64,000 nt of DNA from DATDAH01 sp963725155 (GCA_963725155.1 CAVRXU010000004.1:62001-126000); one strand, 5' to 3'. Counted from the first letter of the stretch, positions 24,493-33,588 are shown. Program-made: numbers and translations. The notes: generated by a model not told the origin, from the letters alone.

Positions 24493-26139
24493 TCAGAGGT
24501 CGGCGAGCGCCTCAGCGACGGCGGCGTAGAGGCGTTCGTGGACGGCCACGTTGGCCTGGCGGTCGGTGCGAACGACGCGGACCCGGATGCCCGGTGCCGG
24601 TTCGGCCACAGCCGCCGCCAACTCGTCGAGCGACGTCACGGTGGACGCGTCGACGCCGTGGGCTCGGGACACCTCGACCAGGTCCAGGCCATGCGGCGTG
24701 CCGAACAGGCGCTCGAACTCATCCGGCGGCAGCTGGTCGGCCTGCGGCAAGAACGAGAAGATGGCCCCGCCGTCGTTGTCGACGACGACAACGGTCAGCG
24801 AGACGTCCCGTTCGGCGGCCCCGAGCAGCGCGTTGGTGTCGTGTAGGAAGGCCAGGTCGCCGACGAGGGCGACCGTGGGGCGTCCGCCCAGGGCGACCCC
24901 GATCGCCGTGGACACGACGCCGTCGATTCCGTTCGCCCCACGGTTGGCCAGCACCCGGGCGTCGGTGGTGCCCCCGAACCACTCGACATCGCGGATCGGC
25001 ATGGACGAGGCCACGACCAGGTCCGCATCGGCCGGCAACGAGCCGAGCACGGTGCGGGCTACGGCGGGATCGTCCACGGATTCCCGGAGGGCCTCGTCCA
25101 ACACCGCTTGGACGGTGTCGTCGGCCGTTCGCCAGGACGCCAGCCACTCTGGCGGCGCGGGCGTCGGCGGGGGGGCCAGGTGGTCGGCCACGAGGTGCGA
25201 GGCGGCCCGCTCCGGGTCGGGGACGGCACCGGTGGGGTCGACGACCACGTACAGCTCGACGTCGCTCAGCCACCGGTTCAGCACCTTCGATGCGGGCGGG
25301 GTCCCCATCCGCACCACGGCGTCCGGACGGTGAGCAGCCGACCAGGCGGCGGAGCGGATCAGGAGATCGAACCCGCTGATCACCCAGGGGTCCGAGCCGC
25401 GGCATCCGCTCAGCGGGTCGGCCAACACCGGCCAGCCGGACAGCTCGGCGAACATACGAACCTTCGTCGGATCACTGCCGCGGCCGGTCACGAGGACACC
25501 CCGCCGACCCTCGAGGGCGGCCACGGCGGTGTAGCCGGCCTTGCCGAGAGACCCCGCGTGCCACGGTGCCCCATCGACCCGCCCCTCGGGCAGAGCCCCG
25601 GGGACACCCAACAGCGGCTCGTTGAAGGCCAGGTTCAGGTGCACCGGTCCCGGCCGCTTCCCGGTGGCGTCCAATCCGGCCCGAGCGGCCAGCGAGCGCC
25701 ACGACCACGCCGAGCCCTCCCGGGGCACGCCAGGCTCGACGAAGGCACGAACCGAACGGCCATAGAGACCTGACTGGTCCACGGTCTGCGGGGCGCCCAC
25801 GCCGTGCAGCTCCGGCGGCCGGTCGGTCGTGCAGACGAGGAGGGGGACGCCCGCGTGGTCCGCCTCCACCACTGCCGGGTGGAGCTCGGCGGCCGCCGTG
25901 CCGCTGGTTGTCACCACGACCGCCGGGCGCCCGGTCGCCAGCCCGAGGCCGAGGGCCAGGAATCCGGCCGAGCGCTCGTCGACGTGGACGTGGACGCGGA
26001 TGCCCTCGTTTCGGGCCAGCGCCACGGTCATGGGCGTCGATCGGGACCCGGGAGCGACCACGGCATCGGTGACGCCGGCCCGGACGAACTCGTCGACCAG
26101 GGTGGCGCAGAAGGTCGCAGCCACCGTCGACTCGTCCAC
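24493..26139 (-). CDS. menD: SEPHCHC synthase
   Basis: ThDP enzyme that joins isochorismate and 2-oxoglutarate in menaquinone synthesis. The 548 residues show the MenD pattern: VVAPGSRSTPMTVALA, HVHVDERSAGFLALGL, TSGTAAAELHPAV, and the ThDP region VALVGDLAFLHDTNALL...DNDGGAIFS. GTG at 26139 is eight bases after TAGAGT in the divergent region shared with menH. Confidence 0.95.
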   Translation of the reverse strand: MDESTVAATFCATLVDEFVRAGVTDAVVAPGSRSTPMTVALARNEGIRVHVHVDERSAGFLALGLGLATGRPAVVVTTSGTAAAELHPAVVEADHAGVPLLVCTTDRPPELHGVGAPQTVDQSGLYGRSVRAFVEPGVPREGSAWSWRSLAARAGLDATGKRPGPVHLNLAFNEPLLGVPGALPEGRVDGAPWHAGSLGKAGYTAVAALEGRRGVLVTGRGSDPTKVRMFAELSGWPVLADPLSGCRGSDPWVISGFDLLIRSAAWSAAHRPDAVVRMGTPPASKVLNRWLSDVELYVVVDPTGAVPDPERAASHLVADHLAPPPTPAPPEWLASWRTADDTVQAVLDEALRESVDDPAVARTVLGSLPADADLVVASSMPIRDVEWFGGTTDARVLANRGANGIDGVVSTAIGVALGGRPTVALVGDLAFLHDTNALLGAAERDVSLTVVVVDNDGGAIFSFLPQADQLPPDEFERLFGTPHGLDLVEVSRAHGVDASTVTSLDELAAAVAEPAPGIRVRVVRTDRQANVAVHERLYAAVAEALADL

Positions 26140-26147
26140 GGTCCAGG

Positions 26148-26157
26148 ACTCTAGGGT
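26148..26157. promoter_or_regulatory. Symmetric bidirectional -10 element (menD / menH)
   Basis: ACTCTAGGGT, again A-NNN-TA-NNN-T. Plus strand: TAGGGT, seven bases before the menH GTG. Minus strand: TAGAGT, eight bases before the menD GTG. The 25-bp gap leaves no room for separate promoters. Confidence 0.5.
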
Positions 26158-26164
26158 CGCGCCG

Positions 26165-26893
26165 GTGAGCTCCCCGCCCCTGGTCCTGGCCCACGGGTTC
26201 ACGCAGAACGCCCGGTGCTGGGGCCCGTTCCTCGGCGCGCTCGGGGAGGACCGGCCGCTCCAGCCGGTGGACCTCGCGGGCCACGGCGCCACGCCCGTCG
26301 CCCGGGACCTGACCGAGGCCGGCCACCGCCTTGGCCGAGCAGGAGGTTGGGGCTGTTACCTCGGCTACTCCCTCGGCGGTCGGGTCGCCCTGCACCTGGC
26401 GCTGGCCCAGCCCGACCGGGTCACCGCGCTCGTCCTCATCGGCGCCCACCCGGGCATCGAGGACGGTGACCAGCGGGAGGCCAGGCGTCGGGCCGACGAC
26501 GAGTTGGCGGACCACCTCGAGGCGGTCGGGCTCGACGCCTTCCTCGACGAATGGCTGGCCCGGCCCCTGTTCGCATCGCTGCCGCCGGAGGCCCTCCAAC
26601 GGCGCGAGCGACTGACCAATGACCCCGAGGCGCTGGCCGCGACCCTGCGCAACCTCAGCACCGGTCGCCAGGTCGCGCTCTGGGACCACCTTCCGAAGCT
26701 GGCGATGCCCGTGCTCGTCCTGGCCGGCGAGCACGACGAGACCTATCGGCGCCTCGGTCGCCAGGCCGCGGCCACCATCGGGCAGAACGCCACCTTCGAG
26801 ACCGTGCCCGAGGCGGGCCACGCCGCCCACCTCGAACAGCCGAACCACGTGGCCCAGCGGGTCCGCGCCTTCCTCACCGCGTCTGGCCTCTGA
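26165..26893 (+). CDS. menH: SHCHC synthase (alpha/beta hydrolase)
   Basis: Eliminates pyruvate from SEPHCHC. The 242-residue alpha/beta hydrolase has the oxyanion segment LAHGFTQNARCWGPFL, nucleophile Ser in GYSLGGRVALHLAL, and the catalytic His in EAGHAAHLEQP. MenH is inferred from family and from menD and menA on either side; other hydrolases share the fold. GTG at 26165. Only one base separates its stop from that of convergent menA. Confidence 0.85.
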   Translation: MSSPPLVLAHGFTQNARCWGPFLGALGEDRPLQPVDLAGHGATPVARDLTEAGHRLGRAGGWGCYLGYSLGGRVALHLALAQPDRVTALVLIGAHPGIEDGDQREARRRADDELADHLEAVGLDAFLDEWLARPLFASLPPEALQRRERLTNDPEALAATLRNLSTGRQVALWDHLPKLAMPVLVLAGEHDETYRRLGRQAAATIGQNATFETVPEAGHAAHLEQPNHVAQRVRAFLTASGL

Positions 26894-26894
26894 T

Positions 26895-27759
26895 TCAGCC
26901 GCCGAGGGCCAGGCCCAGGGCCAGGAGGAGGCCGGTGACCAGTTGGGCCTTGCCGGTGGCGCCGAGGACGGGGATCAGGTCGGGTCCCTTGGCCCCCGCC
27001 AGCACCCGGCGGATGGGAGGGATGGCGAACAGCGATCCCGACCAGGGCGAGCAGGGCCGGCGTCCGGGCGGTGACCGCGAGCACGATCACGAGCAGGAAG
27101 ACGTCGACGATCATGGTCACGTACATGATCCGCGTCGTCCGGTCGCCGAGGCGGACGGCCAGCGTGCGCTTGCCCGCTTCGGTGTCGGTCGGGATGTCCC
27201 GCAGGTTGTTGACCACCAGCAGCGCCGTGGCCAGCAGGCCCACGGGGACCGCGGCACAGACGGCCAGCGCGGTCACCTCGCCGGTCTGCACGTAGGCGGA
27301 GCCGACGGTGGCCACCAGCCCGAAGAAGATGAAGACGAAGACCTCGCCCAGCCCGAGGTACCCGTAGGGCTTGGGCCCACCCGTGTAGAGCCAGCCTGCG
27401 GCGAACGAGACGAGGCCGACGAGCAGGAGCTCCCAGCCCACGGCAGCAGCCAGGGCCAGGCCGAACACGGCGGCCACCGCGAATGACCCGAGGGCGGCGG
27501 CGCGCACCGCGGACGCCGACGCCAGGCCCGAGGCGACGAGGCGGATGGGGCCGACTCGGACGTCGTCTGTGCCCCGCACCCCGTCCTGGTAGTCGTTGGC
27601 GAAGTTGGTCCCCACCTGGATGGCCAGGGCCACGACGAGGGCGGCGAAGAACCGCCACACGACGATCCCCTCGCCGACGGCCACCGCGGTGCCCACAGCG
27701 ACCGGGACGACCGCGGCGGGCAGGGTCCGGGGTCGGGCCCCCGCCACCCAGGGGTTCAT
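26895..27759 (-). pseudogene. menA: 1,4-dihydroxy-2-naphthoate polyprenyltransferase, with one frameshift
   Basis: UbiA-family enzyme that prenylates DHNA in the membrane. The frame from 27759 encodes MNPWVAGARPRTLP, the prenyl-diphosphate motif NDYQDGVRGTDD, and NNLRDIPTD, up to LLALVGIA near 27036. There the reading must shift (one extra base or two missing) to recover FAIPPIRRVLAGAKGPDLI and the expected C-terminal helix ending at the TGA 26895-26897. Without correction the protein gets an unrelated Pro/Arg-rich tail running antisense through menH. Expected length is about 287 residues. A real mutation should cost the last helices; a sequencing error is equally possible. Confidence 0.85.
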
Positions 27760-27781
27760 CAGGGACGCGCCGCGAGTGCGG

Positions 27782-28648
27782 TCAAGGTCGCTTGGGGAAC
27801 TGGTCGAAGTCGGGACGGCGCTTGTTCACGTACGCGTCCCGCCCCTCCTGCGCCTCGTCGGTCTGGTAGTAGAGCAAGGTGGCGTCGCCCGCCAGCTGCT
27901 GGATGCCGGCCAGGCCGTCGTCGGCGGCGTTCATCGAGGCCTTGATCATGCGCATGGCCAACGGCGAGTGCGCCAGCATCTCCCGGCACCAGGCCACCGT
28001 CTCCTCCTCGAGGGCTTCGAGGGGGACCACCGTGTTCACCATCCCCATCTCGTAGGCCTCCTCCGCGGTGTACTGCCGGCAGAGGAACCAGATCTCGCGG
28101 GCCCGCTTCTGGCCGATGCTGCGGGCCAGCAGGCCCGAGCCGTAGCCGCCGTCGAAGGACCCCACCCGGGGCCCGGTCTGCCCGAAGCGGGCGTTGTCGG
28201 CCGCGATGGTCAGGTCGCACACGACGTGGAGCACGTGGCCGCCCCCGATGGCGTAGCCCGCCACCATGGCGATGACGGGCTTCGGCGTGCGCCGGATCTG
28301 GATCTGGAGGTCGAGGACGTTCAGCCGCCCGATCCCCTTCTGGGCCACCTCGTCGTCGCCGATGTAGCCGTCGTCGCCCCGGATGCGCTGGTCCCCGCCG
28401 GAGCAGAAGGCGAGATCGCCCTGCCCCGTGAGGATGATCACGCCGACCCGGTCGTCGTCCCGGGCCCGGTTGAACGCGTCCTGGAGCTCGAAGAGGGTCT
28501 GGGGTCGGAAGGCGTTGCGCACCTCGGGGCGGCAGATCGTGATCTTGGCCATGCCCTCGGCGGTGTCGTACCGGATGTCTCGGAACTCGCCGGCGGCCTG
28601 CCAGTCGGCAGCCGGTCGGATGCTGGTCTCGGTGGACGTCACGGCCAC
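27782..28648 (-). CDS. menB: 1,4-dihydroxy-2-naphthoyl-CoA synthase
   Basis: Crotonase-fold enzyme that closes the naphthoquinol ring from OSB-CoA. The 288 residues carry RPEVRNAFRPQTLFEL, FCSGGDQ, AGYAIGGGHVLHVVCDLTIA, and the MenB-specific VGSFDGGYGSGLLAR and LCRQYTAEEA. GTG at 28648. It lies 22 bp upstream of menA and 12 bp after an SDR gene, forming a likely SDR-menB-menA operon. Confidence 0.96.
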   Translation of the reverse strand: MAVTSTETSIRPAADWQAAGEFRDIRYDTAEGMAKITICRPEVRNAFRPQTLFELQDAFNRARDDDRVGVIILTGQGDLAFCSGGDQRIRGDDGYIGDDEVAQKGIGRLNVLDLQIQIRRTPKPVIAMVAGYAIGGGHVLHVVCDLTIAADNARFGQTGPRVGSFDGGYGSGLLARSIGQKRAREIWFLCRQYTAEEAYEMGMVNTVVPLEALEEETVAWCREMLAHSPLAMRMIKASMNAADDGLAGIQQLAGDATLLYYQTDEAQEGRDAYVNKRRPDFDQFPKRP

Positions 28649-28660
28649 AGAGTGTGCCGT

Positions 28661-29404
28661 TCAGGCGGCGGCCAACGCACCTCCGTCGACGACGAGGGTG
28701 TGGCCCGTGATCCACGAGGCCAGGTCGCTGGCGAGGAAGAGGGCGGCGCCGGCGACGTCCTCGGGCTCGCCCAACCGCCTGGTCGGCAGCCGCCGGGCCA
28801 GGGCGTCCTCATTGGTCTCCCAGAGGGCGCGGGCGAAGTCGGTGCGCACGAGGCCGGGGGCGATGGCGTTGACCCGGACCTTGGGGCCCAGCTCGGCGGC
28901 CAGCGTCTTGGTCAGGTAGATGATCCCCGCCTTGGTCGTGTTGTAGACGCCGATGGACGGCTCGACCGACAGTCCGCCGACCGAGGCGATGTTGATCACG
29001 GAGCCGCCGTGCTCGGCCATCGATGCCCTGTGCGCCAGCTGGGTCCAGACCAGGGGGCCGCGGAGGTTCACCAGGAACGTCTTGTCGTAGCGGGACAGGT
29101 CGACGTCGATGGTCGGGCCCTGGTACGGGTTGGTGGCGGCGTTGTTCACCAGGATGTCGACCCGCTCGAACCGCGCGACGGTGGCGGCCACGCAGGCTTC
29201 CGCCTGCTCGGGGTCACCGGCGTTGGCGGCGAAGGTGGCCACCTCGCCGTCCATGGTGGCAGCCGCTTGGTCGAGCGCCTCCTGCTTGCGGGACGAGAGC
29301 ATGACCTTCGCCCCCGAGGCCGCCAGGGTGGAGGCAATGGCCCGGCCGATGCCCTTGGAGGCCCCGGTGACGAGCGCGACCCGTCCGTCGAGATCGATCT
29401 GCAT
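28661..29404 (-). CDS. Short-chain dehydrogenase/reductase
   Basis: A 247-residue classical SDR: TGASKGIGRAIA (NAD(P) loop), NNAATNPYQGP, the catalytic Ser in INIASVGG and YNTTKAG (Tyr-x3-Lys), and a typical C-terminal TGHTLVVDGG. ATG at 29404 is seven bases after TACGTT. Co-transcription with menB is likely from the 12-bp gap, but no SDR step is known in the menaquinone pathway; a fatty-acid or secondary oxidoreductase role is as likely. Confidence 0.85.
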   Translation of the reverse strand: MQIDLDGRVALVTGASKGIGRAIASTLAASGAKVMLSSRKQEALDQAAATMDGEVATFAANAGDPEQAEACVAATVARFERVDILVNNAATNPYQGPTIDVDLSRYDKTFLVNLRGPLVWTQLAHRASMAEHGGSVINIASVGGLSVEPSIGVYNTTKAGIIYLTKTLAAELGPKVRVNAIAPGLVRTDFARALWETNEDALARRLPTRRLGEPEDVAGAALFLASDLASWITGHTLVVDGGALAAA

Positions 29405-29466
29405 GCGGGCGAACGTAGCCGTCGGGGTCGGTAGGGTCCGCGGCCGATCGACGAGGAGGCCGGACC

Positions 29467-30057
29467 ATGAGCTACGAACAACCCGAGGACCGTCGGGCCC
29501 GCCGTCTGGCCGAGGTCCGCGCCCAGCGCGGCTCCGAGGAGCGGGCGCGCCAGATCGCCGAGCTCGAGGCCGAGAAGGCCAAGCCGAAGGTGCGGACGAG
29601 GTCGGCCACGCCGAGCGTGCGCAAGTCACCGGAGACCAGCGCCACCTTCTTCGGCTACCCGTGGGCCGAGTGGTTCGAGATGCGTGACGCCGGTCGGGCC
29701 CGGCTGAACACCTGTGCTGCCGAGCGGGAGCTGATCACCTACGGCGACCTCTGGGCGGCGATCGCCGGGTCCGTGGGTCGCGAGCTGGGCAGCCCCCACC
29801 TCGCGCTCCCCCGCCTGCTGCGGGACATCGGTGATGTGGCGGTCAAGGACGGCGAGCCGAACCCGATGGCGCTGGCCGTCCAGAGCGCCGGCGACCAGGA
29901 ACCCGGCGCCGGGTTCTTCCGCACGGCCGTGGCCCTCCACGAGCTCCCGCCCGTCGACGAGCCGCCGACGGGCGAGGACTGGACGATGACCGACGCCCAA
30001 CGGGCCTACTGGCGCACCCAGGTCGACCGGCTGTACAACCACTTCGCCGACGACTGA
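29467..30057 (+). CDS. Conserved-looking hypothetical protein
   Basis: I do not recognise this 196-residue protein. The first 45 residues are charged and helical (EDRRARRLAEVRAQRGSEER). From about residue 60 there is a compact domain with FFGYPWAEWFEM, ELITYGDLWAAIAGSVGREL, HLALPRLLRDIGDVAV and PGAGFFRTAVAL, ending in an aromatic-rich helix. The ATG at 29467 has GAGGAGG nine bases upstream. GC and codon use match the neighbours, so it is very likely a real gene. Divergent from the SDR gene. Confidence 0.75.
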   Translation: MSYEQPEDRRARRLAEVRAQRGSEERARQIAELEAEKAKPKVRTRSATPSVRKSPETSATFFGYPWAEWFEMRDAGRARLNTCAAERELITYGDLWAAIAGSVGRELGSPHLALPRLLRDIGDVAVKDGEPNPMALAVQSAGDQEPGAGFFRTAVALHELPPVDEPPTGEDWTMTDAQRAYWRTQVDRLYNHFADD

Positions 30058-30082
30058 GCCGGGCGGGCACCCCGCCCCTCGG

Positions 30083-30088
30083 TACGGT
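30083..30088 (+). promoter_or_regulatory. -10 element for the yyaL-type gene, leaderless type
   Basis: TACGGT seven bases before the ATG at 30096, in the 38-bp gap after the hypothetical gene. Confidence 0.4.
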
Positions 30089-30095
30089 GCGCCGC

Positions 30096-32084
30096 ATGGC
30101 CAACCGCCTCGCTGCCGAGCCCAGCCCCTACCTGCGCCAGCACGCCGACAACCCCGTCGAGTGGTACCCATGGGGGGACGAGGCCTTCGCCCGGGCCCGG
30201 GACGAGGACCGGCCGGTGCTGGTCTCCATCGGCTACTCGGCCTGTCACTGGTGCCACGTCATGGCCCACGAGTCCTTCGAGGACGATGACACGGCCGACC
30301 TGATGAACCGCCTCTTCGTCAACGTGAAGGTCGACCGCGAGGAGCGGCCCGACGTCGACGGGGTGTACATGGACGCCGTCCAGGCCATGACCGGCCACGG
30401 GGGTTGGCCCCTGACCGTCTTCGTGACCCCCGAGGGCAAGCCGTTCTACGGCGGCACCTACTTCCCCAACGAATCCCGGCAGGGCATGCCGTCGTTCCGC
30501 GACGTCTGCCGGGCCGTCGATGAGCACTGGCGGGAGCACCGCGACGACGCCACCGCCCAGGCCGAACGCCTGACCGAGGCGGTGGCCCGCAGCGGCGGGC
30601 TGGAGGCCGACGCCGTTCCGGGGCCCGAGACCCTCGATGCCGCATATCGGGCCCTGCGGTCCCAGCACGACGAGGAGTGGGGTGGCTTCGGGCGCGCCCC
30701 CAAGTTCCCGCAGACGATGAGCCACGAGCTGCTGCTCCGGGCCTACGCCCGCAACCACGAGCCCACCCTCCTCGACGCCGTGGTCACGTCGCTGGACGCG
30801 ATGGCGTCGGGAGGCATCTACGACCACCTCGGGGGTGGCTTCGCCCGCTATTCGGTGGACGCGTTCTGGATGGTGCCCCACTTCGAGAAGATGCTCTACG
30901 ACCAGGCCCTGCTGGCCCGCCTCTACCTCCACGCCTGGTTGGTGACGGGCGAGGCCCGGTTCCGCCAGGTCCTCGCCGAGATCGTCACCTACGTCCTCCG
31001 GGACCTCCGCCACGTCGACGGCGGCCTGTACTCGGCCGAGGACGCCGACTCCGAGGGGGAGGAGGGCATCTTCTACATCTGGCGGCCGGAGGCCATCCGC
31101 GACGTCCTCGGCGACCGGGCGGACCCGGCGATGGCGTGGTACGGGGTCACACCCCAGGGCAACTTCGAGGGGTCCAACATCCTCCATCGTCCCGTTCGGG
31201 GCGACCTGCTCCGCCCCCCGGAGGTCGAGGTTGCCCGGGAGGCGCTGTTCCAAGCCCGAGAGCAGCGGGTTCGCCCCGGCCTCGACGACAAGGTCCTGAC
31301 CGAGTGGAACGCCCTGATGATCGCCACCTTGGCCGAAGCCGGGGCGGCGGCGGAGGAGCCGGCATGGGTCGAGGCCGCCGTGCGCTGCGCCGACTTCCTG
31401 CTGAGGGCACTGCGGGACGCCGACGGCACCTGGATGCGGTCCTGGCAGGCCGGCGACGGCGACCGGCCCGCCGCGGCCCGGCACCACGCCTATGCCGTCG
31501 ACCACGCCGCACTGGTGGACGCGTTCACCCGGCTGGCCGAAGCCACAGGCGAGGCCCGCTGGATCGCCGAAGCCCGCACGGTGGCGGACACGCTGCTCGA
31601 CCGCTTCTGGGACCCCGACAAGGGAGGGCTGTTCACCACCGGCGAGGGCGCCGACGCGCCCGTCGTGCGGCAGAAGGACTTCCTGGACAACGCCACCCCT
31701 GCCGCCAACAGCCTGGCTGCCGCCGGCCTGCTGCGGTTGGCCGCCCTGACCAGCGAAGATCGCTACCGGGACCACGCCGAGCAGATCCTGGCGCTGTTCG
31801 CCCCCCTGGCGGCCAACGCCCCCTCGGCGTTCGCCCATCTCCTCGGCGCCCTCGACCTGCACCACGGTGGCATCACCGAGGTCGTCGTCGCCGGCGACCG
31901 CCCCGACCTGGTCCGCGCCGTCCAGCGGCGCTTCCTGCCCTCGGCCGTCCTGGCCTGGGGCGAGCGCTACGACTCACCCCTGTGGGAGGGCCGCGACGAC
32001 GGCCTGGCCTACGTCTGCCAGAACTACGCCTGCCTGCTCCCCGCCGACTCCGTCGAGGCGCTGGCCAGCCAGCTCGAGTCGTAG
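30096..32084 (+). CDS. YyaL/SSP411-type thioredoxin-domain protein (DUF255)
   Basis: A 662-residue protein with an N-terminal thioredoxin-like domain beginning LAAEPSPYLRQHADNPVEW and carrying CHWC (50-53), then a long alpha/alpha-barrel region (from about residue 190) resembling N-acylglucosamine 2-epimerase folds, with VPHFEKMLYDQALL and LDDKVLTEWNALMI. The family is widespread (YyaL in Bacillus, SPATA20 in animals) and its biochemical role is not established. ATG 30096 is supported by the TACGGT spacing. Monocistronic and convergent with a nitroreductase gene. Confidence 0.92.
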   Translation: MANRLAAEPSPYLRQHADNPVEWYPWGDEAFARARDEDRPVLVSIGYSACHWCHVMAHESFEDDDTADLMNRLFVNVKVDREERPDVDGVYMDAVQAMTGHGGWPLTVFVTPEGKPFYGGTYFPNESRQGMPSFRDVCRAVDEHWREHRDDATAQAERLTEAVARSGGLEADAVPGPETLDAAYRALRSQHDEEWGGFGRAPKFPQTMSHELLLRAYARNHEPTLLDAVVTSLDAMASGGIYDHLGGGFARYSVDAFWMVPHFEKMLYDQALLARLYLHAWLVTGEARFRQVLAEIVTYVLRDLRHVDGGLYSAEDADSEGEEGIFYIWRPEAIRDVLGDRADPAMAWYGVTPQGNFEGSNILHRPVRGDLLRPPEVEVAREALFQAREQRVRPGLDDKVLTEWNALMIATLAEAGAAAEEPAWVEAAVRCADFLLRALRDADGTWMRSWQAGDGDRPAAARHHAYAVDHAALVDAFTRLAEATGEARWIAEARTVADTLLDRFWDPDKGGLFTTGEGADAPVVRQKDFLDNATPAANSLAAAGLLRLAALTSEDRYRDHAEQILALFAPLAANAPSAFAHLLGALDLHHGGITEVVVAGDRPDLVRAVQRRFLPSAVLAWGERYDSPLWEGRDDGLAYVCQNYACLLPADSVEALASQLES

Positions 32085-32126
32085 GCTCGAGGACAGGCCA
32101 GCTCCATGCGAACCGACCGAACTGGC

Positions 32127-32160
32127 GCCCGATTTCGGGGTCATGGGCCCAGGATCGGGC
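32127..32160. terminator. Weak inverted repeat between convergent genes
   Basis: GCCCGAT (32127-32133) pairs with ATCGGGC (32154-32160) around a loop containing TGGGCCCA. The 106-bp gap holds no other signal. Confidence 0.35.
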
Positions 32161-32190
32161 ACCAGAACGCCCACCGACCGAGACCGAAGG

Positions 32191-32790
32191 TCACCAACCT
32201 CCGCGGTGGATGACCTCGGCCTCCGGGCGGCGGGGACGGGTGGCGGAACGGCCGGGCAACGAGGGGCGGGGATGGCCGAGGGCGACCACGCCGATGACGT
32301 CGCGGTCCTCAGGGATGCCCAGGTCCGCCCGTACGGCGCTCTCCTGGGCGAACAGGCCGAAGAGCAACGCACCCAGCCCGGCGTCGACTGCGCCCAGCAG
32401 GAGCGTGTGGACGGCCATGCCGCCGTCGACCAGCCAATAGGGCGTTGACCAGGCGGCGGCGTCGCTCCCCAGGCCCGACGCGGCCTTGTCGGGCTCGGCG
32501 TAGCGGTCCAGGTAGCGCCGGCGGTCAGCGACGACGACCACGAGCACCGGCGCGGCCAGGAGGTCGGGCCAGGCGAACCCGCCCCGCCGCTCGGACGGCA
32601 GGGCCGCGTCCCAGTAGCGGGCCGTCTCCTCGGGACCGACCAGGACCACCACCTCGGTGCCCTGGCTGTTGCCGGCCGACGGCGCCCGCAGGGCGTCGGT
32701 CAGGAGGCGATCGAGGATCTCGGCATCGATCGGCTCGGACGAGAACGCTCGGACCATGCGGCGCCGGTCGAGGACTTCACGGAAGTCCAC
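32191..32790 (-). CDS. Nitroreductase-family FMN oxidoreductase
   Basis: A 199-residue protein with the nitroreductase core: RRRMVRAFSSEPID (FMN phosphate), LRAPSAGNSQGTEVVVL, and a C-terminal GALLFGLFAQESAVRADLGIPEDRDVIGVVALGHP. It is a flavoprotein that uses NAD(P)H; the physiological substrate is unknown, with F420-independent quinone or nitro reduction and cofactor chemistry as options. Start is GTG at 32790, 12 bp after the preceding gene on the same strand. Confidence 0.85.
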   Translation of the reverse strand: MDFREVLDRRRMVRAFSSEPIDAEILDRLLTDALRAPSAGNSQGTEVVVLVGPEETARYWDAALPSERRGGFAWPDLLAAPVLVVVVADRRRYLDRYAEPDKAASGLGSDAAAWSTPYWLVDGGMAVHTLLLGAVDAGLGALLFGLFAQESAVRADLGIPEDRDVIGVVALGHPRPSLPGRSATRPRRPEAEVIHRGGW

Positions 32791-32802
32791 CGCGCGGCGG
32801 CG

Positions 32803-33474
32803 CTACTTGGCCAGCTTCTCGAGGTCCTCGGCCAGGGCCCAGCCCGAGATCACGATCGAGTCGCCCCGCTTGTGGTCCAGGGGCTCGAGGAACTGGGCGA
32901 ACGCGGGGTCGATCTTCTCGGGTTGGAGCGTCTCGTGATCGAGCACGGCGGGGAAGCTCTTGTCGCCCTTGGCCAGGAACGAGCGGTCGTCGTAATCGCC
33001 CGTCTCCACGCCGAAGCGCTTGGCCAGGCGAGCGCCCCAGGCCCGTTCCTCGCCCGAGGCCCGGTGCTCGGGCCGGGGGATGATGTCGCTGAGGTTGGCC
33101 AGGGCGTTGAACCCGGACACGTCGTTGATGCGCATGCCGACGAGCACGTCCTCGTCCGGGAAGGCCATGAGCGCCCGGCGCATCTGGTCGGCCATGATCG
33201 CCCGGAGCACGGCGTCGCGCTTGCTCGTCCGCTTGATCGAGGCGAGGCCGATGAGGACGCTGGGCGTGCCCCCGATGCGCTCGAGCGTGCAGAACGAGAA
33301 GCCCTTGAGCGGATTGCCGTCGCGGGCCAGGCTGACCAGGACCCAGGCCTCGGCCGCCTTCGAGAGGAAGCCGATCTCGTAACCCGAGGGACCGTCCGCG
33401 CAGAGGTCAGCCATCTCGGCCAGCTCGGCGTCACCCAAGGATGTGCAGTCCTTCGTGTCGACCTGGATACCCAT
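32803..33474 (-). CDS. Hypothetical protein, unrecognised
   Basis: A 223-residue protein that I cannot name. It has an alternating hydrophobic strand-helix pattern (AWVLVSLARDG, GFSFCTLERIGGTPSVLIGLASI) and a helix RDAVLRAIMADQMRRALMAF, vaguely like an acyltransferase or small-molecule fold, followed by a charged C-terminus with PEHRASGEERAWGARLAKRF. ATG 33474 is chosen over upstream in-frame starts because the region before it looks non-coding. Same strand as the nitroreductase, possibly one operon. Confidence 0.65.
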   Translation of the reverse strand: MGIQVDTKDCTSLGDAELAEMADLCADGPSGYEIGFLSKAAEAWVLVSLARDGNPLKGFSFCTLERIGGTPSVLIGLASIKRTSKRDAVLRAIMADQMRRALMAFPDEDVLVGMRINDVSGFNALANLSDIIPRPEHRASGEERAWGARLAKRFGVETGDYDDRSFLAKGDKSFPAVLDHETLQPEKIDPAFAQFLEPLDHKRGDSIVISGWALAEDLEKLAK

Positions 33475-33588
33475 GGCTGCGGAAGAACCCCCCAGAACGG
33501 TCGTATCGGACCCCTCTAGTCCAGCGCCCACAGCCCGATCGCGCAACTCGACAGCCGGGACTTCTCAGAAATTCCTGTCGGACAGGGG

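Noticed and set aside
25450..25465. GAAC-containing sequence resembling a LexA box
   Set aside because: Not palindromic (lacks the GTTC half) and lies within menD.
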